Positions 27,310 to 36,561 are shown, counted from the first letter of the stretch. The stretch: 64,000 bases of DNA from QHXM01 sp032160705 (GCA_032160705.1 JAVHVE010000022.1:56710-120709); one strand, 5' to 3'. Translations and numbers: made by a program. The notes: generated by a model not told the origin, from the letters alone.

Positions 27310-27473
27310 GTAAAAAGCCTCCGAATTAGGACACGGACATAAAAGAAATAGCGCTCACCTGGGGAGCTTTGAGCGGCACAATAGCGCAGAGGTAAAGAAC
27401 TCTCGCACACCCGAGCGGCCAAGGAGAGTCATTTTAAGCGCAAGACCACGCGGGGCGCAAGGCAGGAGGCAAG

Positions 27474-27580
27474 AAAAGTAGGCAGTAGGCAGTGGGCAGT
27501 GGGCAGTTAAAGACAAAAGCAAAAGCTAGAGCGGTGCTCGTCGCCTGTCCTAACTGCCAACTGCCTACTGCCTACTTTTC
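27474..27580. repeat. Inverted heptamer array (CAGTAGG family)
   Basis: The left arm at 27474-27509 (AAAAGTAGGCAGTAGGCAGT and related units) and the right arm at 27551-27579 are reverse complements. It lies between the propeller gene start and the matrixin gene stop and is the same family as 3841-3951. Confidence 0.85.
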
Positions 27581-27587
27581 CGGTTGT

Positions 27588-28997
27588 TTAGCTGACGAGG
27601 AAGAGATTGAAGAATCCGCCGACGATGTCGCGAATGGCGGCGGGGTCGCGCGCGCCGGAGGCTTCGTCAATGGTGAGGCCGCCGGAAATGTACGCCACCT
27701 CGCCCGTCTTCGATTCGAGGCGCAGGCTGTAATCGCCGAGCAGAGCGTCGGGCGCAACCTCAACGTCGAAACTGATAATCGGATACTGGTAATCGACACC
27801 GGATTGCAGCGTCAAACTCGCCGGATTCACTTTGATAAAAGGCGATGTGACGCTGATTCCGCTGCCGGAGATTTGATCTACGCCCTGACCTCCGACGAGG
27901 ATCGTGTAACGCTTGCCCTGCGTGAGCGGAATGGCGATGGTCGAAAGGTGTCCGTGGCTTCCGAAGACCTGCGGACGAAGCGCCGCGCTGCCCGGCTTGA
28001 GTGAAACATCCTGCCGGACGACGCCACCCACCGCAACGTTAATCCGAGTTTGAGTCTCTGCCGTGCTGAGCGCTCCAGCCGGCGAGTCTTTCAACCCGGC
28101 ATCAGCGCCTTTCGCGAAATCGCTTTCAGCATCCTTGGCGCGCTCGTTCCCGTATTCCGTGACGAGGCGATACTGTCCCTGCGGTAAACCCTCGATGCGA
28201 TATGAACCGTTCCTTTGAGTCTCATTACCGGCGATGACTCTGCCCGTCAAGGCGTCTTCCGCCCAGACGTGCGCGTGCCCTGCCGGGATGCCCGCAACGT
28301 CCGTAATCGTTCCCGTGATTGCCCCGAAGTTTTCAGGCGAGCCGTAGAGCGCATGCGCGCCAGCGCGATCATCGTCTGAAAGCGTGCGCGGGCTCAAGGC
28401 TGCCTGTTCATACAGCCCATTTGTTCCCTGTCGCGGCTGCATCGCAGCGCTGGCCTCATTCGAATGTTCAAGACCAAGAACGTGTCCGATCTCGTGCGTC
28501 AAGGTCGCTTCCAAATCGTAAGTGCCGGGAGTTCCGTCTGTCGAGAATTGTGCCGAAGGATTAATCACAACGTCCGCTTCCATGATCGCGCCCGTCGCGG
28601 GATCGTAGAAGACGCGGGTTCGCCCCGTCCGGTCGGCGCTCGTGAAAGCGGCGCGATTCTCCGGCACGTCGGCCACAGTAATCAAGTTGACCTGATCGCC
28701 TTCGCCGCTCGGACTGATGGCGAGCGCGTCGGACGAAGTTTCGATGAATTGGATGTTGGCGGCTTCCGACCAACGCGCGAGCGCACGGCGTGCTGCGCCC
28801 AGAACATCGCTGCCCGGCTTGATGTTTGCCGCTGGCGAATTAAGCGAGCGCGAGAGCGCGATCTTGATCTTATTGGTTGGCCATTTAATCTGAACGCTAG
28901 CTGTGCTATCCGTATATTGAAGCGTGTAGGCGCGCACGGGCGCAACCCAACTGATAAGGGAAACAAACAAGACCAAAGTTGTGATGATACGCCGCAT
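27588..28997 (-). CDS. Secreted matrixin-type zinc metalloprotease
   Basis: 469 residues. A signal peptide covers about residues 1-23. The catalytic domain (about 40-215) carries HEIGHVLGLEHS at 168-179, giving three zinc ligands (H168, H172, H178) and catalytic E169, and SAAMQPRQ as the Met-turn; this is the matrixin form of the metzincin site. Residues about 225-330 (GAITGTITDVAGIPAGHAHV, RNGSYRIEGLPQGQYRLVTE) are a carboxypeptidase-regulatory-like beta domain, and the last about 130 residues are a further beta domain (GSGISVTSPFIKVNPASLTL). It is presumably released outside the cell. The substrate is unknown. Confidence 0.9.
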   Translation of the reverse strand: MRRIITTLVLFVSLISWVAPVRAYTLQYTDSTASVQIKWPTNKIKIALSRSLNSPAANIKPGSDVLGAARRALARWSEAANIQFIETSSDALAISPSGEGDQVNLITVADVPENRAAFTSADRTGRTRVFYDPATGAIMEADVVINPSAQFSTDGTPGTYDLEATLTHEIGHVLGLEHSNEASAAMQPRQGTNGLYEQAALSPRTLSDDDRAGAHALYGSPENFGAITGTITDVAGIPAGHAHVWAEDALTGRVIAGNETQRNGSYRIEGLPQGQYRLVTEYGNERAKDAESDFAKGADAGLKDSPAGALSTAETQTRINVAVGGVVRQDVSLKPGSAALRPQVFGSHGHLSTIAIPLTQGKRYTILVGGQGVDQISGSGISVTSPFIKVNPASLTLQSGVDYQYPIISFDVEVAPDALLGDYSLRLESKTGEVAYISGGLTIDEASGARDPAAIRDIVGGFFNLFLVS

Positions 28998-29288
28998 AAT
29001 AAATACCGGAACTTAATTCTTAAAATCAAACGCGAATGATTGCTGCCGTTCTATTCTTCGCTAGAGAGCAATCTGCCCTAACGGATAGAAGCAACAGGCA
29101 GGCCACAACCACCAAATCACGGGAAATGGTCAGTATCTGTTCGTTACTGTTGAGGCTTGAAGCCTTACGTTTTCAAAGCCGGAAGGCTAAACAGTCAGAG
29201 GCGCGCGTAAATACCGGTAAGCTGATTTGAAATGAATCTGAACGTATCAAACGAATGCACTACAATTCTCCGCCGTTGGTGAAGGTTT

Positions 29289-31793
29289 TTAGCGATATTG
29301 CTGGCCGATTTGTTCCGTGCCGAATGTGCCGATGCCGTTTAAGCGGAAACTGAAAACAAAGCGATTCTCTTTGCGCAGGCCTACGTCGAAAGAATAGTTC
29401 TGGACGGTCACGGCGCAGCAGTCGAAGCTGTAGCCAGCCGTGAAGACGGAGCTGATGAGCGAGGAGTTGCGTTGTCCGGGGCGATGCTGGAAATCGAAGA
29501 AGAAGGAGACGCCGCCGAAAAAGCCGTGCTCGCGGTTGCCCACGAAAATTGACGGACTCCACTGCGAGCCGCGCAACGTGCCCGGCTCTTTACCACGAAC
29601 ATCTGCGAAACGCGCCAGGGACGGAACGAGGTCTATAGCGCGCGTGTAATAGAAGGTCTGGAAAGCCTGTACCAGCGGGCGATTGATGCCAAAGGTGACG
29701 GACAGCGCGCGCAGCCCCCCGCTTTGCACATCCAAATCCGACCGCACATCAGCAAACAAGCTCTGGCTCGGACGATACCGCGCCTCGATGTTCAAAGGCG
29801 AGAAGCGGCGTGGAACTCCTCCGTAAGAGAAACCCGAAAAGGTATTGATCGGATAGAACTGGTTGCGCTGCCCTGGAATGAGCGCGCCGCCGAAATAGGG
29901 ATCGAAGAAATACTTGCCGCGCACCGTGACGGTCAATGCCTCGTAGGGCTGGCTCGACAGCGGAATCCTCGGACGATTGGCGGCCTGCGCCGCCTGCTTG
30001 TTAACGTTCTCCGTCGAGCGGCGCGTGAAGAAGCGATTGGTCAGCCCGAACTCTATCTCGTTGGTGTCGGCGATTGTGTCCGTCCAATCGAAGCGGATGA
30101 TGCGGTCGAAATTCGTGATGCCTTCGATCTTGCGATAGATAATGTAAGGCTCTATGACGTGGCGGAAGAAGAATGAGCCGTCGCCGTGGCGAAAGTTGCG
30201 CGCCAGGGCGGGCGGGCGCACGTCCAGCTCAAACTCGCCGTACCCGCGCACGACATCGCGGCTCAAGATGAATCGCGTCGTCGGGTCAATCGAATTTGAG
30301 TAGTAAGTGGCGCGAAGTCCTGCCATCGCCGTCACCGACCAGCCGCCGAAATGGACGGGGACGGAAAAGCGCGGATGCACGTCGAGGCGCTGCACGATGG
30401 AAGGTGTGATGATGGGTTCGCCACCCGTTTCCGCGCGGAAGACATCAATGTTCTCAACCGTCTCTTTGCGGCTGACGCCTTCGAGTGCCCCTTCGATGGA
30501 GAAGTAGACGGGGACGCGCTCAAAGTAGCGCAGTGCCGATGGCCGCTTGTCGAGCGTGATGCTCGGAAGCTGGCGCGTGCGGATGCGCGTGTTGGGCAGC
30601 GACGTGACCTGCGAGCGCGCCAGGAAATTGAAGCTGTAGTCGCCGAAGTTTTTGTTGATGAAAACCTGCGAGCGTTCTTCGGGCGAGATGGCCTGCTGAA
30701 TCGAATCCGAGAAGACCTGCCGATACGCCAGGTTCGAAGTGATGTTGACATCTGCGGCGGCGAGGAATCCATTGGGGAAATAGTGGACGCCTTCGACGTA
30801 AAAACTCGACCCGCCCTGGTCTGGATTTGCCGGGCTCGCTTTCGCGCCGAAGATGCGATCCTTGACGGCGTAGAAACCAAAGTTAAGAAAGGAGCGCGAG
30901 TTGGAGCGCGTTCGCACGTCGAGGCCGAGACCGATTCCCCGTCCCGTATAAATGTCATTACGCAGTGTCGCATCAGCCGAACGACCAAGAGTTTGATAGT
31001 AAGCGTTTGAGATACGAAAGCCCTTGTTGCCTGAGCCGCTGAAGGTGGGGGTGAGAAAGCCCGACGCCCGGTCGCGCCGCTTAATCGAAACAGAAGCATA
31101 TGGCAGATAAAGAATGGGCACGCCCTTGACGCGGAACGATGGCGCTGTCACGCGCACCCGATCATTGGTCTTAATCTTCGCGCGTTTTGTGCGAAAGCTC
31201 CATTTCGGCACGTTGTCTTCGCAGGCAGTAATCTCCGCGTTGATGGCGATGATGGTGTCGGAGCTTATCTTTTCGACCGAGTCGGCGGTGAAGTAGATGA
31301 CCGTGCCGTCCTGTGTCTGGTTGGTAAAGCCTGTCGAGTTGAGGAAGAAGCCGGTCTTGGTTCGGTAGTTCCATTCGGCGCGCGAGCCTGTGATGCGCTG
31401 CTGATCGCCCTGGTCGAAGACGACATTGCCTTCGGCGACGACTCGGTTACCCGCCTCGTACACCGTGATCTTGTCCGCCTGCAAGCGAAACGTGCCGATG
31501 CGCGCGTCAACGTTGCCCTCGTAAACAGAAACGATGGCATTTTTCGGGCCGGTGGTGGTCTGCTTTCCGGCGGTGACGGTCAACTCTTCCGTACTCTGCG
31601 CGCCCTCTCCTCTTTGCGCGGGCAGTTGGGGACGAATCGGCTGCTCCTGTGTCAGAGGATTGACGTTCGGTGTATCCGTGATGGGATTCGTGACCTGACG
31701 ATCAACGGGATTCGTCTGCTGCGCGAACGCAGACAGAGTTGCGGCAAGGCAGAGCAAGACGGTGAGCGCGAGCCGGGCGTAAACTTTGTTCAC
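29289..31793 (-). CDS. lptD: LPS-assembly outer membrane protein LptD
   Basis: About 834 residues. The GTG at 31793 is chosen because AAAGG lies seven bases upstream and it directly gives a signal peptide (NKVYARLALTVLLCLAATLS, cleavage near AFAQ). An N-terminal OstA/LptA-like jellyroll (about 85-230) contains KITVYEAGNRVVAEGNVVFD and WNYRTKTGFFLNSTGFTNQT. FRVKGVPILYLPYASVSIKR is the family's bridging motif, followed by a long beta-barrel of alternating polar and hydrophobic strands to the end. LptD inserts LPS into the outer leaflet. Two adjacent cysteines (DCCAV) lie near the C-terminus. lpxB, lpxD and lpxA are close by, so the organism makes an LPS-type outer membrane. Confidence 0.9.
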   Translation of the reverse strand: MNKVYARLALTVLLCLAATLSAFAQQTNPVDRQVTNPITDTPNVNPLTQEQPIRPQLPAQRGEGAQSTEELTVTAGKQTTTGPKNAIVSVYEGNVDARIGTFRLQADKITVYEAGNRVVAEGNVVFDQGDQQRITGSRAEWNYRTKTGFFLNSTGFTNQTQDGTVIYFTADSVEKISSDTIIAINAEITACEDNVPKWSFRTKRAKIKTNDRVRVTAPSFRVKGVPILYLPYASVSIKRRDRASGFLTPTFSGSGNKGFRISNAYYQTLGRSADATLRNDIYTGRGIGLGLDVRTRSNSRSFLNFGFYAVKDRIFGAKASPANPDQGGSSFYVEGVHYFPNGFLAAADVNITSNLAYRQVFSDSIQQAISPEERSQVFINKNFGDYSFNFLARSQVTSLPNTRIRTRQLPSITLDKRPSALRYFERVPVYFSIEGALEGVSRKETVENIDVFRAETGGEPIITPSIVQRLDVHPRFSVPVHFGGWSVTAMAGLRATYYSNSIDPTTRFILSRDVVRGYGEFELDVRPPALARNFRHGDGSFFFRHVIEPYIIYRKIEGITNFDRIIRFDWTDTIADTNEIEFGLTNRFFTRRSTENVNKQAAQAANRPRIPLSSQPYEALTVTVRGKYFFDPYFGGALIPGQRNQFYPINTFSGFSYGGVPRRFSPLNIEARYRPSQSLFADVRSDLDVQSGGLRALSVTFGINRPLVQAFQTFYYTRAIDLVPSLARFADVRGKEPGTLRGSQWSPSIFVGNREHGFFGGVSFFFDFQHRPGQRNSSLISSVFTAGYSFDCCAVTVQNYSFDVGLRKENRFVFSFRLNGIGTFGTEQIGQQYR

Positions 31794-31942
31794 GGAAAAA
31801 CCTTTGCCCAAGGATGAAACTGAAGACCTCCAGAGGGTAGAACCCGGCACGAATCTCTACCTTTCGGGGTTGTGAGAAGTGCGCGCTCATTGTGCTTTGC
31901 AGAGCGTGGCGATGCTAACACGGAAAGGCAGAAAGCAAAAAG

Positions 31943-31976
31943 CAGGAGTCAGAAGACAGAAGACAGGAGACAGAAG
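31943..31976. repeat. Heptamer array (CAGAAGA family), left arm
   Basis: Degenerate CAGGAGT/CAGAAGA/CAGGAGA units. The reverse-complement arm is at 32276-32308, so the two arms bracket the composite palindromic element between lptD and lpxB. Confidence 0.8.
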
Positions 31977-32007
31977 AAAAGAACATCGAAGAAAGGCATG
32001 ATGATTA

Positions 32008-32257
32008 TTGACAACTCAATTCGGCAATTCTGATCCATCCCCAAAGGGGATGAATATAATAGCCGGGGGCATCGCCCCCGGTTAGTCTTGGTAAAAAGAA
32101 TCCGACCCTGAAGGGGTCGCACATTCAATGTTGAAGTGCGACCCCTTCAGGGTCGGGAATCGTTTCGCGCATAGTTCCGGGGGCGATGCCCCCGGCTATT
32201 CTATGTGACCCCTTCGGGGTCAAAGAAAGCAGGCCATTCACCGAGCTAAGTTGTCAA
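32008..32257. repeat. 250-bp composite palindromic element (MITE- or REP-like)
   Basis: Outer arms TTGACAACT (32008-32016) plus CGG (32022-32024) pair with CCG (32241-32243) plus AGTTGTCAA (32249-32257). Inside are five palindromes in near-mirror order. They are CATCCCC/GGGGATG (32036-32052), CCGGGGGC/GCCCCCGG (32063-32081), a 21-bp perfect stem (32102-32122 with 32136-32156) whose loop forms a further TTCAA/TTGAA stem, a second CCGGGGGC/GCCCCCGG in opposite orientation (32177-32195), and TGACCCC/GGGGTCA (32206-32222). There is no coding capacity. It most resembles a non-autonomous mobile palindrome, which is inference. Confidence 0.8.
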
Positions 32258-32275
32258 AGACCATAACGCCTCTTA

Positions 32276-32308
32276 TTCTGTCTCCTGTCTCCTGTCTTCT
32301 GACTTCTG
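32276..32308. repeat. Heptamer array (CAGAAGA family), right arm
   Basis: The reverse-complement counterpart of 31943-31976. It lies just upstream of lpxB, and translating it gives the false lpxB N-terminal extension (SPVSCLLTS). Confidence 0.8.
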
Positions 32309-32337
32309 TACTGCGCCTCCTATGCTATCTTTCAATC

Positions 32338-33519
32338 ATGGCCGTTGAGGAAGCAAAAGGTTTGCGCCTGATGATTGTCGCGGGCGAGCCGTCGGGCGAT
32401 GCTCATGCGGCTGCGCTCGTGCGCGCGCTCAAAGAAGAAGCGCCGGATGCGACCTTTGAGTTTTTCGGCGCGACCGGCACGCAGATGCGTGAAGCGGGTG
32501 TGGAGTCAATTGTGCGCTCGGACGATCTGGCGATTCTTGGACTGGCCGAGATAGCTCAGGCGCTGCCGAAGTTCTGGCGCGCATACAAAGCTTTGAAGCA
32601 GGCAGCGATTGAGCGCCGCCCCACGGCAGTCATTCTGGTGGATTGGCCGGATTTCAATCTACGACTTGCGCGTGCTCTTCACCGGCTGGGCTTGCGCGTC
32701 ATCTATTACATCAGCCCGCAACTCTGGGCATGGCGTTCTTATCGCATCCGCAGCATCCGGCGCGACGTTGATCTCCTGCTCGCCATTCTTCCCTTCGAGC
32801 CTGACTGGTACAAGGCGCGCAATGTCGAGCACGTAGAGTTTGTCGGCCACCCGCTCGCGGGCGAGGTGGTCGCGCGCTACGGGCGCGAAGAGTTTTGCCG
32901 CCGCAACAATCTTGACCCAATGCGTCCCATCATCGCACTCCTTCCCGGCAGTCGCCGCAAAGAACTCGAACGCATCCTGCCCGCGATGCTCGACGCCGCG
33001 AATGTGATTTCGCGCGAACGACCTGACACGCAGTTTGTCGTTGCCCTCGCCGCCAATCGCTCGCGCATGGAAGCAAACACAATCATCAAAGCTGCGACGC
33101 AAAACAATGCGCACGTCGTCAGCCATTTATGTCTCACGCAACACGAAACGCGCGAGGCGCTCGCGGCGGCGGACGCGGCGGCGGTTGCCAGCGGCACGGC
33201 CACGCTTGAAGCGGCGTTGATTGATACGCCCTTCGTCATCGTCTACAAAGAATCTTTCATCAACTGGCACACATTGGGACGCCTCATCAGCGCCGAACAC
33301 TTCGGATTGATTAATTTGATCGCGGGCGAGCGCCTTGTGCCGGAACTGATGCAGAACGATTTGACCGGAGAACGATTGGCCGCAGAACTCAAGAATTTAT
33401 TGAACAGGGAAAGAAACGAAGCAGCCCGCGCCCGCCTTAAACAAGCAACCGCAAGGCTCGGTGAGGGCGGCGCATCACACCGCGCAGCCCGCGCCATCCT
33501 GAACACGCTCCCGAAGTAG
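32338..33519 (+). CDS. lpxB: Lipid-A-disaccharide synthase
   Basis: About 393 residues, close to the usual 380-390. The ATG at 32338 (MAVEEAKGLRLMIVAGEPSG) is used because the upstream frame translates a repeat. Family motifs are MIVAGEPSGDAHAAALVRAL, PTAVILVDWPDFNLRLARAL, YYISPQLWAWRSYRIRSIRR, EFVGHPLAGEV and IIALLPGSRRKELERILPAM, and the C-terminal AVASGTATLEAALIDTPFVI. LpxB joins lipid X to UDP-2,3-diacylglucosamine to make the lipid A disaccharide at the inner membrane. It converges on lpxD, and the two share a hairpin over their stop codons. Confidence 0.96.
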   Translation: MAVEEAKGLRLMIVAGEPSGDAHAAALVRALKEEAPDATFEFFGATGTQMREAGVESIVRSDDLAILGLAEIAQALPKFWRAYKALKQAAIERRPTAVILVDWPDFNLRLARALHRLGLRVIYYISPQLWAWRSYRIRSIRRDVDLLLAILPFEPDWYKARNVEHVEFVGHPLAGEVVARYGREEFCRRNNLDPMRPIIALLPGSRRKELERILPAMLDAANVISRERPDTQFVVALAANRSRMEANTIIKAATQNNAHVVSHLCLTQHETREALAAADAAAVASGTATLEAALIDTPFVIVYKESFINWHTLGRLISAEHFGLINLIAGERLVPELMQNDLTGERLAAELKNLLNRERNEAARARLKQATARLGEGGASHRAARAILNTLPK

Positions 33520-33543
33520 GACAGACATTCCTGTCTGTCCTAC
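33516..33543. terminator. Bidirectional hairpin spanning the lpxB and lpxD stops
   Basis: GTAGGACAGACA (33516-33527) and TGTCTGTCCTAC (33532-33543) form a perfect 12-bp stem with loop TTCC. The lpxB stop codon (33517-33519) lies in the left arm and the lpxD stop (33540-33542) in the right arm, so one palindrome serves both convergent genes. Confidence 0.75.
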
Positions 33544-34595
33544 AATCCGTCTATTTTTTCCTGCAACTCTTTTAACTGTCTGCGTAGCTCTTTAATCTCT
33601 TCGCGCATCTGCGGCAGGCGATTCATGTGCGCGTTGAGTCGTTTGTATTCATCGAGCGGCTGCACGGGGATGCCCCACCAGACGCCCGCGCGCACGATTT
33701 TGCCCGGCAGGATTCCGGCCTTCGAGCCGATAATCGCACCGCTCTCGACGCGCGCATGATCGCCCATCCCGACCTGCCCGCCGATGATCGCGTCGTCCTC
33801 GATAATGCTGCTGCCGGATATTCCCGTCTGCGCGGCGATGACGACGCGCTCGCCTACGCAGACGTTGTGCGCGATCTGTACCAGGTTATCTATCTTTGTT
33901 CCGCACCCGATGCGTGTTTCGCCAAGTGCGCCGCGATCAATACACGTGCCCGCTCCGATCTCGACATCATCCCCGATCACTACTGTCCCGATCTGCGGAA
34001 ACTTATGACGAAAGTTCTGCTCGTCAGGCACGTAGCCGAACCCGTCCGCGCCGACGACCACGCCTGCGTGAAGAATCACGCGGTCGCCTAAAGTTATCCT
34101 GTCATACAGCACCACATGCGGATGAATCACGCAGTCGCGCCCGATGCTCACGTCCTCGCCGATAACCGCTCCGGCACGAATCTGCGTTCCCTCGCCGACA
34201 AGGGTACGCTCGCCGACAGAGACCCACGCGCCGACCGATACGTTTTCTCCCACGTTCACACTTTCGGCCACAATTGCAGTCGGATGAATCCCGGCATCGT
34301 CACGCTTCGGCGGGTGCAGTATTTCCGCAATCAGCGCGAAAGCCAGTTTGGGATGCTTTACTTCAATGACGCACGCCGCTTCGACCTGTGCGCCTTCGGG
34401 GACGATCAAGCACGACGCCTGACTCTCGCGTGCGCTTTCGAGCAGTCGCCTATCTTCGATAAAAGCAATCTCGCCCTCCCCGGCGCTCTCCAGCTTTGCG
34501 AGTCCTCTAATCAAACGCTCGCTGTCGCCACGGACTCGCCCGCCGACGTGCGCGGCGAGTTCGGTGACGGTCACTTCTCTTCTTTCTTTACTCAT
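33540..34595 (-). CDS. lpxD: UDP-3-O-acylglucosamine N-acyltransferase
   Basis: About 351 residues, normal for LpxD. An N-terminal uridine-binding domain (about 1-95, VTELAAHVGGRVRGDSERLI, GEIAFIEDRRLLESARES) is followed by hexapeptide repeats forming a left-handed beta-helix (VNVGENVSVGAWVSVGERTL onwards), with the catalytic-type segment IDNLVQIAHNVCVGERVVIA, and a C-terminal helix (RLPQMREEIKELRRQLKELQ). I prefer the ATG at 34595 over a TTG three codons earlier; both are tight to the lpxA stop at 34601. It adds the second acyl chain to the lipid A precursor. It is cotranscribed with lpxA. Confidence 0.95.
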   Translation of the reverse strand: MSKERREVTVTELAAHVGGRVRGDSERLIRGLAKLESAGEGEIAFIEDRRLLESARESQASCLIVPEGAQVEAACVIEVKHPKLAFALIAEILHPPKRDDAGIHPTAIVAESVNVGENVSVGAWVSVGERTLVGEGTQIRAGAVIGEDVSIGRDCVIHPHVVLYDRITLGDRVILHAGVVVGADGFGYVPDEQNFRHKFPQIGTVVIGDDVEIGAGTCIDRGALGETRIGCGTKIDNLVQIAHNVCVGERVVIAAQTGISGSSIIEDDAIIGGQVGMGDHARVESGAIIGSKAGILPGKIVRAGVWWGIPVQPLDEYKRLNAHMNRLPQMREEIKELRRQLKELQEKIDGL

Positions 34596-34600
34596 CGGAT

Positions 34601-35410
34601 TCAAACCGTCAGCGATTCCTCATCAACTGTGCGCTCACCTTTTCGCGCTCGCGAGAAGCCGCGCCTTGAGTCGCGTATGAAGTTGACGAGATGTTGCACG
34701 TTTTCATCCGTCACTCGCGCCAACTCGGAGAGCGCGTCGGCGAGCGCTAAATGGCTGCGAAACAGAATCCTGTAGGCGTCTTTGAGGGCGCGTCTTTCTT
34801 CCGCTGAGAATCCCGCACGCCTCAACCCGACCGTATTCAATCCGCGCACGCGCGGCGGGTTGCCGTCCGTAATAAAGAACGGCAGCACGTCCTGCACGAT
34901 TTTCGACTTGCCGCCGACCATCGCGTAACGCCCAAAGCGCACAAACTGGTGCGCGCCGACGTTGTTTGAGAGAAAAACGTGATCCTCAATGGTGATGTGC
35001 CCGGCGAGCGCCACCTCGTTGGCGAAGATGTTGTCGTCGCCAACGACGCAGTTGTGCGCGACGTGGACGCCGATCATCAGGAAGTTGCGCGAGCCAATGC
35101 GCGTCGCCTCTCCTTCGCCACTGGCGCGATGAAGCGTCACGTATTCACGTACAGAATTGTCGTCGCCGATGACAAGCTCGCTCGCCTCACCTTTGAATTT
35201 AACATCCTGCGGCTCGCCGCCCAGCACCGCGTGCTCGTAGATTCGATTCCTCTGCCCCAGCGTGGTGAATTGTTTGACGACGACATGAGCAGCGATCTCG
35301 CAGCCTGCGCCGATGACAACGTCGTCTTCGATGACAGCGTAAGGCTGGATGCTCACGCCTGCGCCTATCTGTGCGCGCGGGCTGACGACGGCGGTCGGAT
35401 GGATTTCCAT
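34601..35410 (-). CDS. lpxA: UDP-N-acetylglucosamine acyltransferase
   Basis: 269 residues (family about 262). MEIHPTAVVSPRAQIGAGVS starts the hexapeptide beta-helix. AVLGGEPQDVKFKGE and MIGVHVAHNCVVGDDNIFAN (carrying the catalytic-type His) are LpxA hallmarks, as is GHITIEDHVFLSNNVGAHQF. The C-terminal helical domain follows GLNTVGLRRAGFSAEERRAL. It performs the first step of lipid A synthesis. It is unusual that it lies 71 bp downstream of a CHAT-MBL gene pair on the same strand rather than behind fabZ. Confidence 0.96.
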   Translation of the reverse strand: MEIHPTAVVSPRAQIGAGVSIQPYAVIEDDVVIGAGCEIAAHVVVKQFTTLGQRNRIYEHAVLGGEPQDVKFKGEASELVIGDDNSVREYVTLHRASGEGEATRIGSRNFLMIGVHVAHNCVVGDDNIFANEVALAGHITIEDHVFLSNNVGAHQFVRFGRYAMVGGKSKIVQDVLPFFITDGNPPRVRGLNTVGLRRAGFSAEERRALKDAYRILFRSHLALADALSELARVTDENVQHLVNFIRDSRRGFSRARKGERTVDEESLTV

Positions 35411-35481
35411 AAGTCCTCAGTGGAGGAATGGTACTTCTTCCACGGACGCGCCGCAAAGGATGGCAGACTCTTTTGACCTCA

Positions 35482-36561
35482 TTATTTGACTTCGATGAGC
35501 AGCCCCTCTTTCCCGGTCAGAGGATATTTGACTTGATATTTGTGTTTGCTGATGAGGCTTTGTTTGTCCCATATTTTGTTGAAGTCGGTTTTGTAGTTGA
35601 AGCAGAGTAGTGGGGAGGTTTTGGCGTGCCAGATGACGCGCGCCACAGCTTCTTTGTCGGGGTGATGAAAAATGTCTCCGTTGGATGAGAACATATAGCA
35701 CCCGCACTCGACGAGATCAATCAACTCGGCGCTGACGTTCGCTTGGCTTCCATGATGGGGCAGCTTGAAAACGTCGAGCTTGATTTTATCGGAGGGCTTT
35801 TTCAACAGGCGTCGCAGTGACGCGGCCAGCACGTTCGGGAAGGCGTCGCCCGAAAACACGCAGCGCAAGCCGTCATATTCGGCGAGGAAAGCAATGCTGC
35901 TGCCGTTGGCCGCAGCGCTGTCGGACTTGGAAGGTGCGCCAGCCAGCATCTCCACGTTGATGCTTGGCTCGCCGAGAATCGGTTGCAGCCTTTTAATACC
36001 GGCGAGCTTATCCTGTGCCATTTTCGCCTTACCGGCTACCAGACCGGCGGCTTCCACCTCTTTCTTCCACTTTGGACGGAGGTTGTCCAACTGCGTCCAC
36101 GTCGGCGAAAGCAGCGTCAGCTTCATGTCGCCGCGCAATTCGCGGATGGGCAGCTTGCCCTTGTCGGGGACGACGATTGACTTGCCGCCGAAGGCTTCGT
36201 TCCACGGCAACTTTTCTGTCTCGATGGTCGAGGTCAGGTATTCGCCGAGCGGGCCGCCGAGCGTACTCTCCCGTTCGAGATGCTTCCACCCGTTGAACCA
36301 GATGTCGCCGTAGCTGACCTTGAGCTTCTTGTCTTGCAGCAGCCTGACCGCGCCCTCGATGTGGTCGGCGTCAATATGTGTGACGACGAAAAGCTCGAAG
36401 TGCCGCTCGCTTTCGGGAAGGGCGAGGATGCGCTCGCGCACGTGTTTGTAGGTCTGCGCGGGTCCGGCATCAATGAGCATCCGGTAAGTTTTTTTCGCGC
36501 TGCCATACTCGATCCAAATGCAGTCGCCGTGTCGAGCCGGAAGCATTTCTATTTTCAGCAT
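35482..36561 (-). CDS. ComEC/Rec2-type metallo-beta-lactamase-fold hydrolase
   Basis: 359 residues, no signal peptide or membrane helices. It starts MLKIEMLPARHGDCIWIEYG, the usual opening of stand-alone ComEC-like MBL proteins. The metal site is THIDADHIEG (H62, D64, D66, H67), with the second His of HxHxDH replaced by Asp as is common in the ComEC group. SSIAFLAEYDGLRCVFSGDA (D239) and KLPHHGSQANVS (H269, H270) complete it. These proteins are predicted phosphodiesterases or nucleases. It begins 26 bp after the CHAT protease gene, so the two form an operon and probably one functional system. Confidence 0.85.
   Translation of the reverse strand: MLKIEMLPARHGDCIWIEYGSAKKTYRMLIDAGPAQTYKHVRERILALPESERHFELFVVTHIDADHIEGAVRLLQDKKLKVSYGDIWFNGWKHLERESTLGGPLGEYLTSTIETEKLPWNEAFGGKSIVVPDKGKLPIRELRGDMKLTLLSPTWTQLDNLRPKWKKEVEAAGLVAGKAKMAQDKLAGIKRLQPILGEPSINVEMLAGAPSKSDSAAANGSSIAFLAEYDGLRCVFSGDAFPNVLAASLRRLLKKPSDKIKLDVFKLPHHGSQANVSAELIDLVECGCYMFSSNGDIFHHPDKEAVARVIWHAKTSPLLCFNYKTDFNKIWDKQSLISKHKYQVKYPLTGKEGLLIEVK

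Noticed and set aside
27474..27580. Possible CRISPR-like repeats at the heptamer loci
   Set aside because: Units are 7 bp, contiguous and in inverted arms, with no regular spacers and no cas genes.
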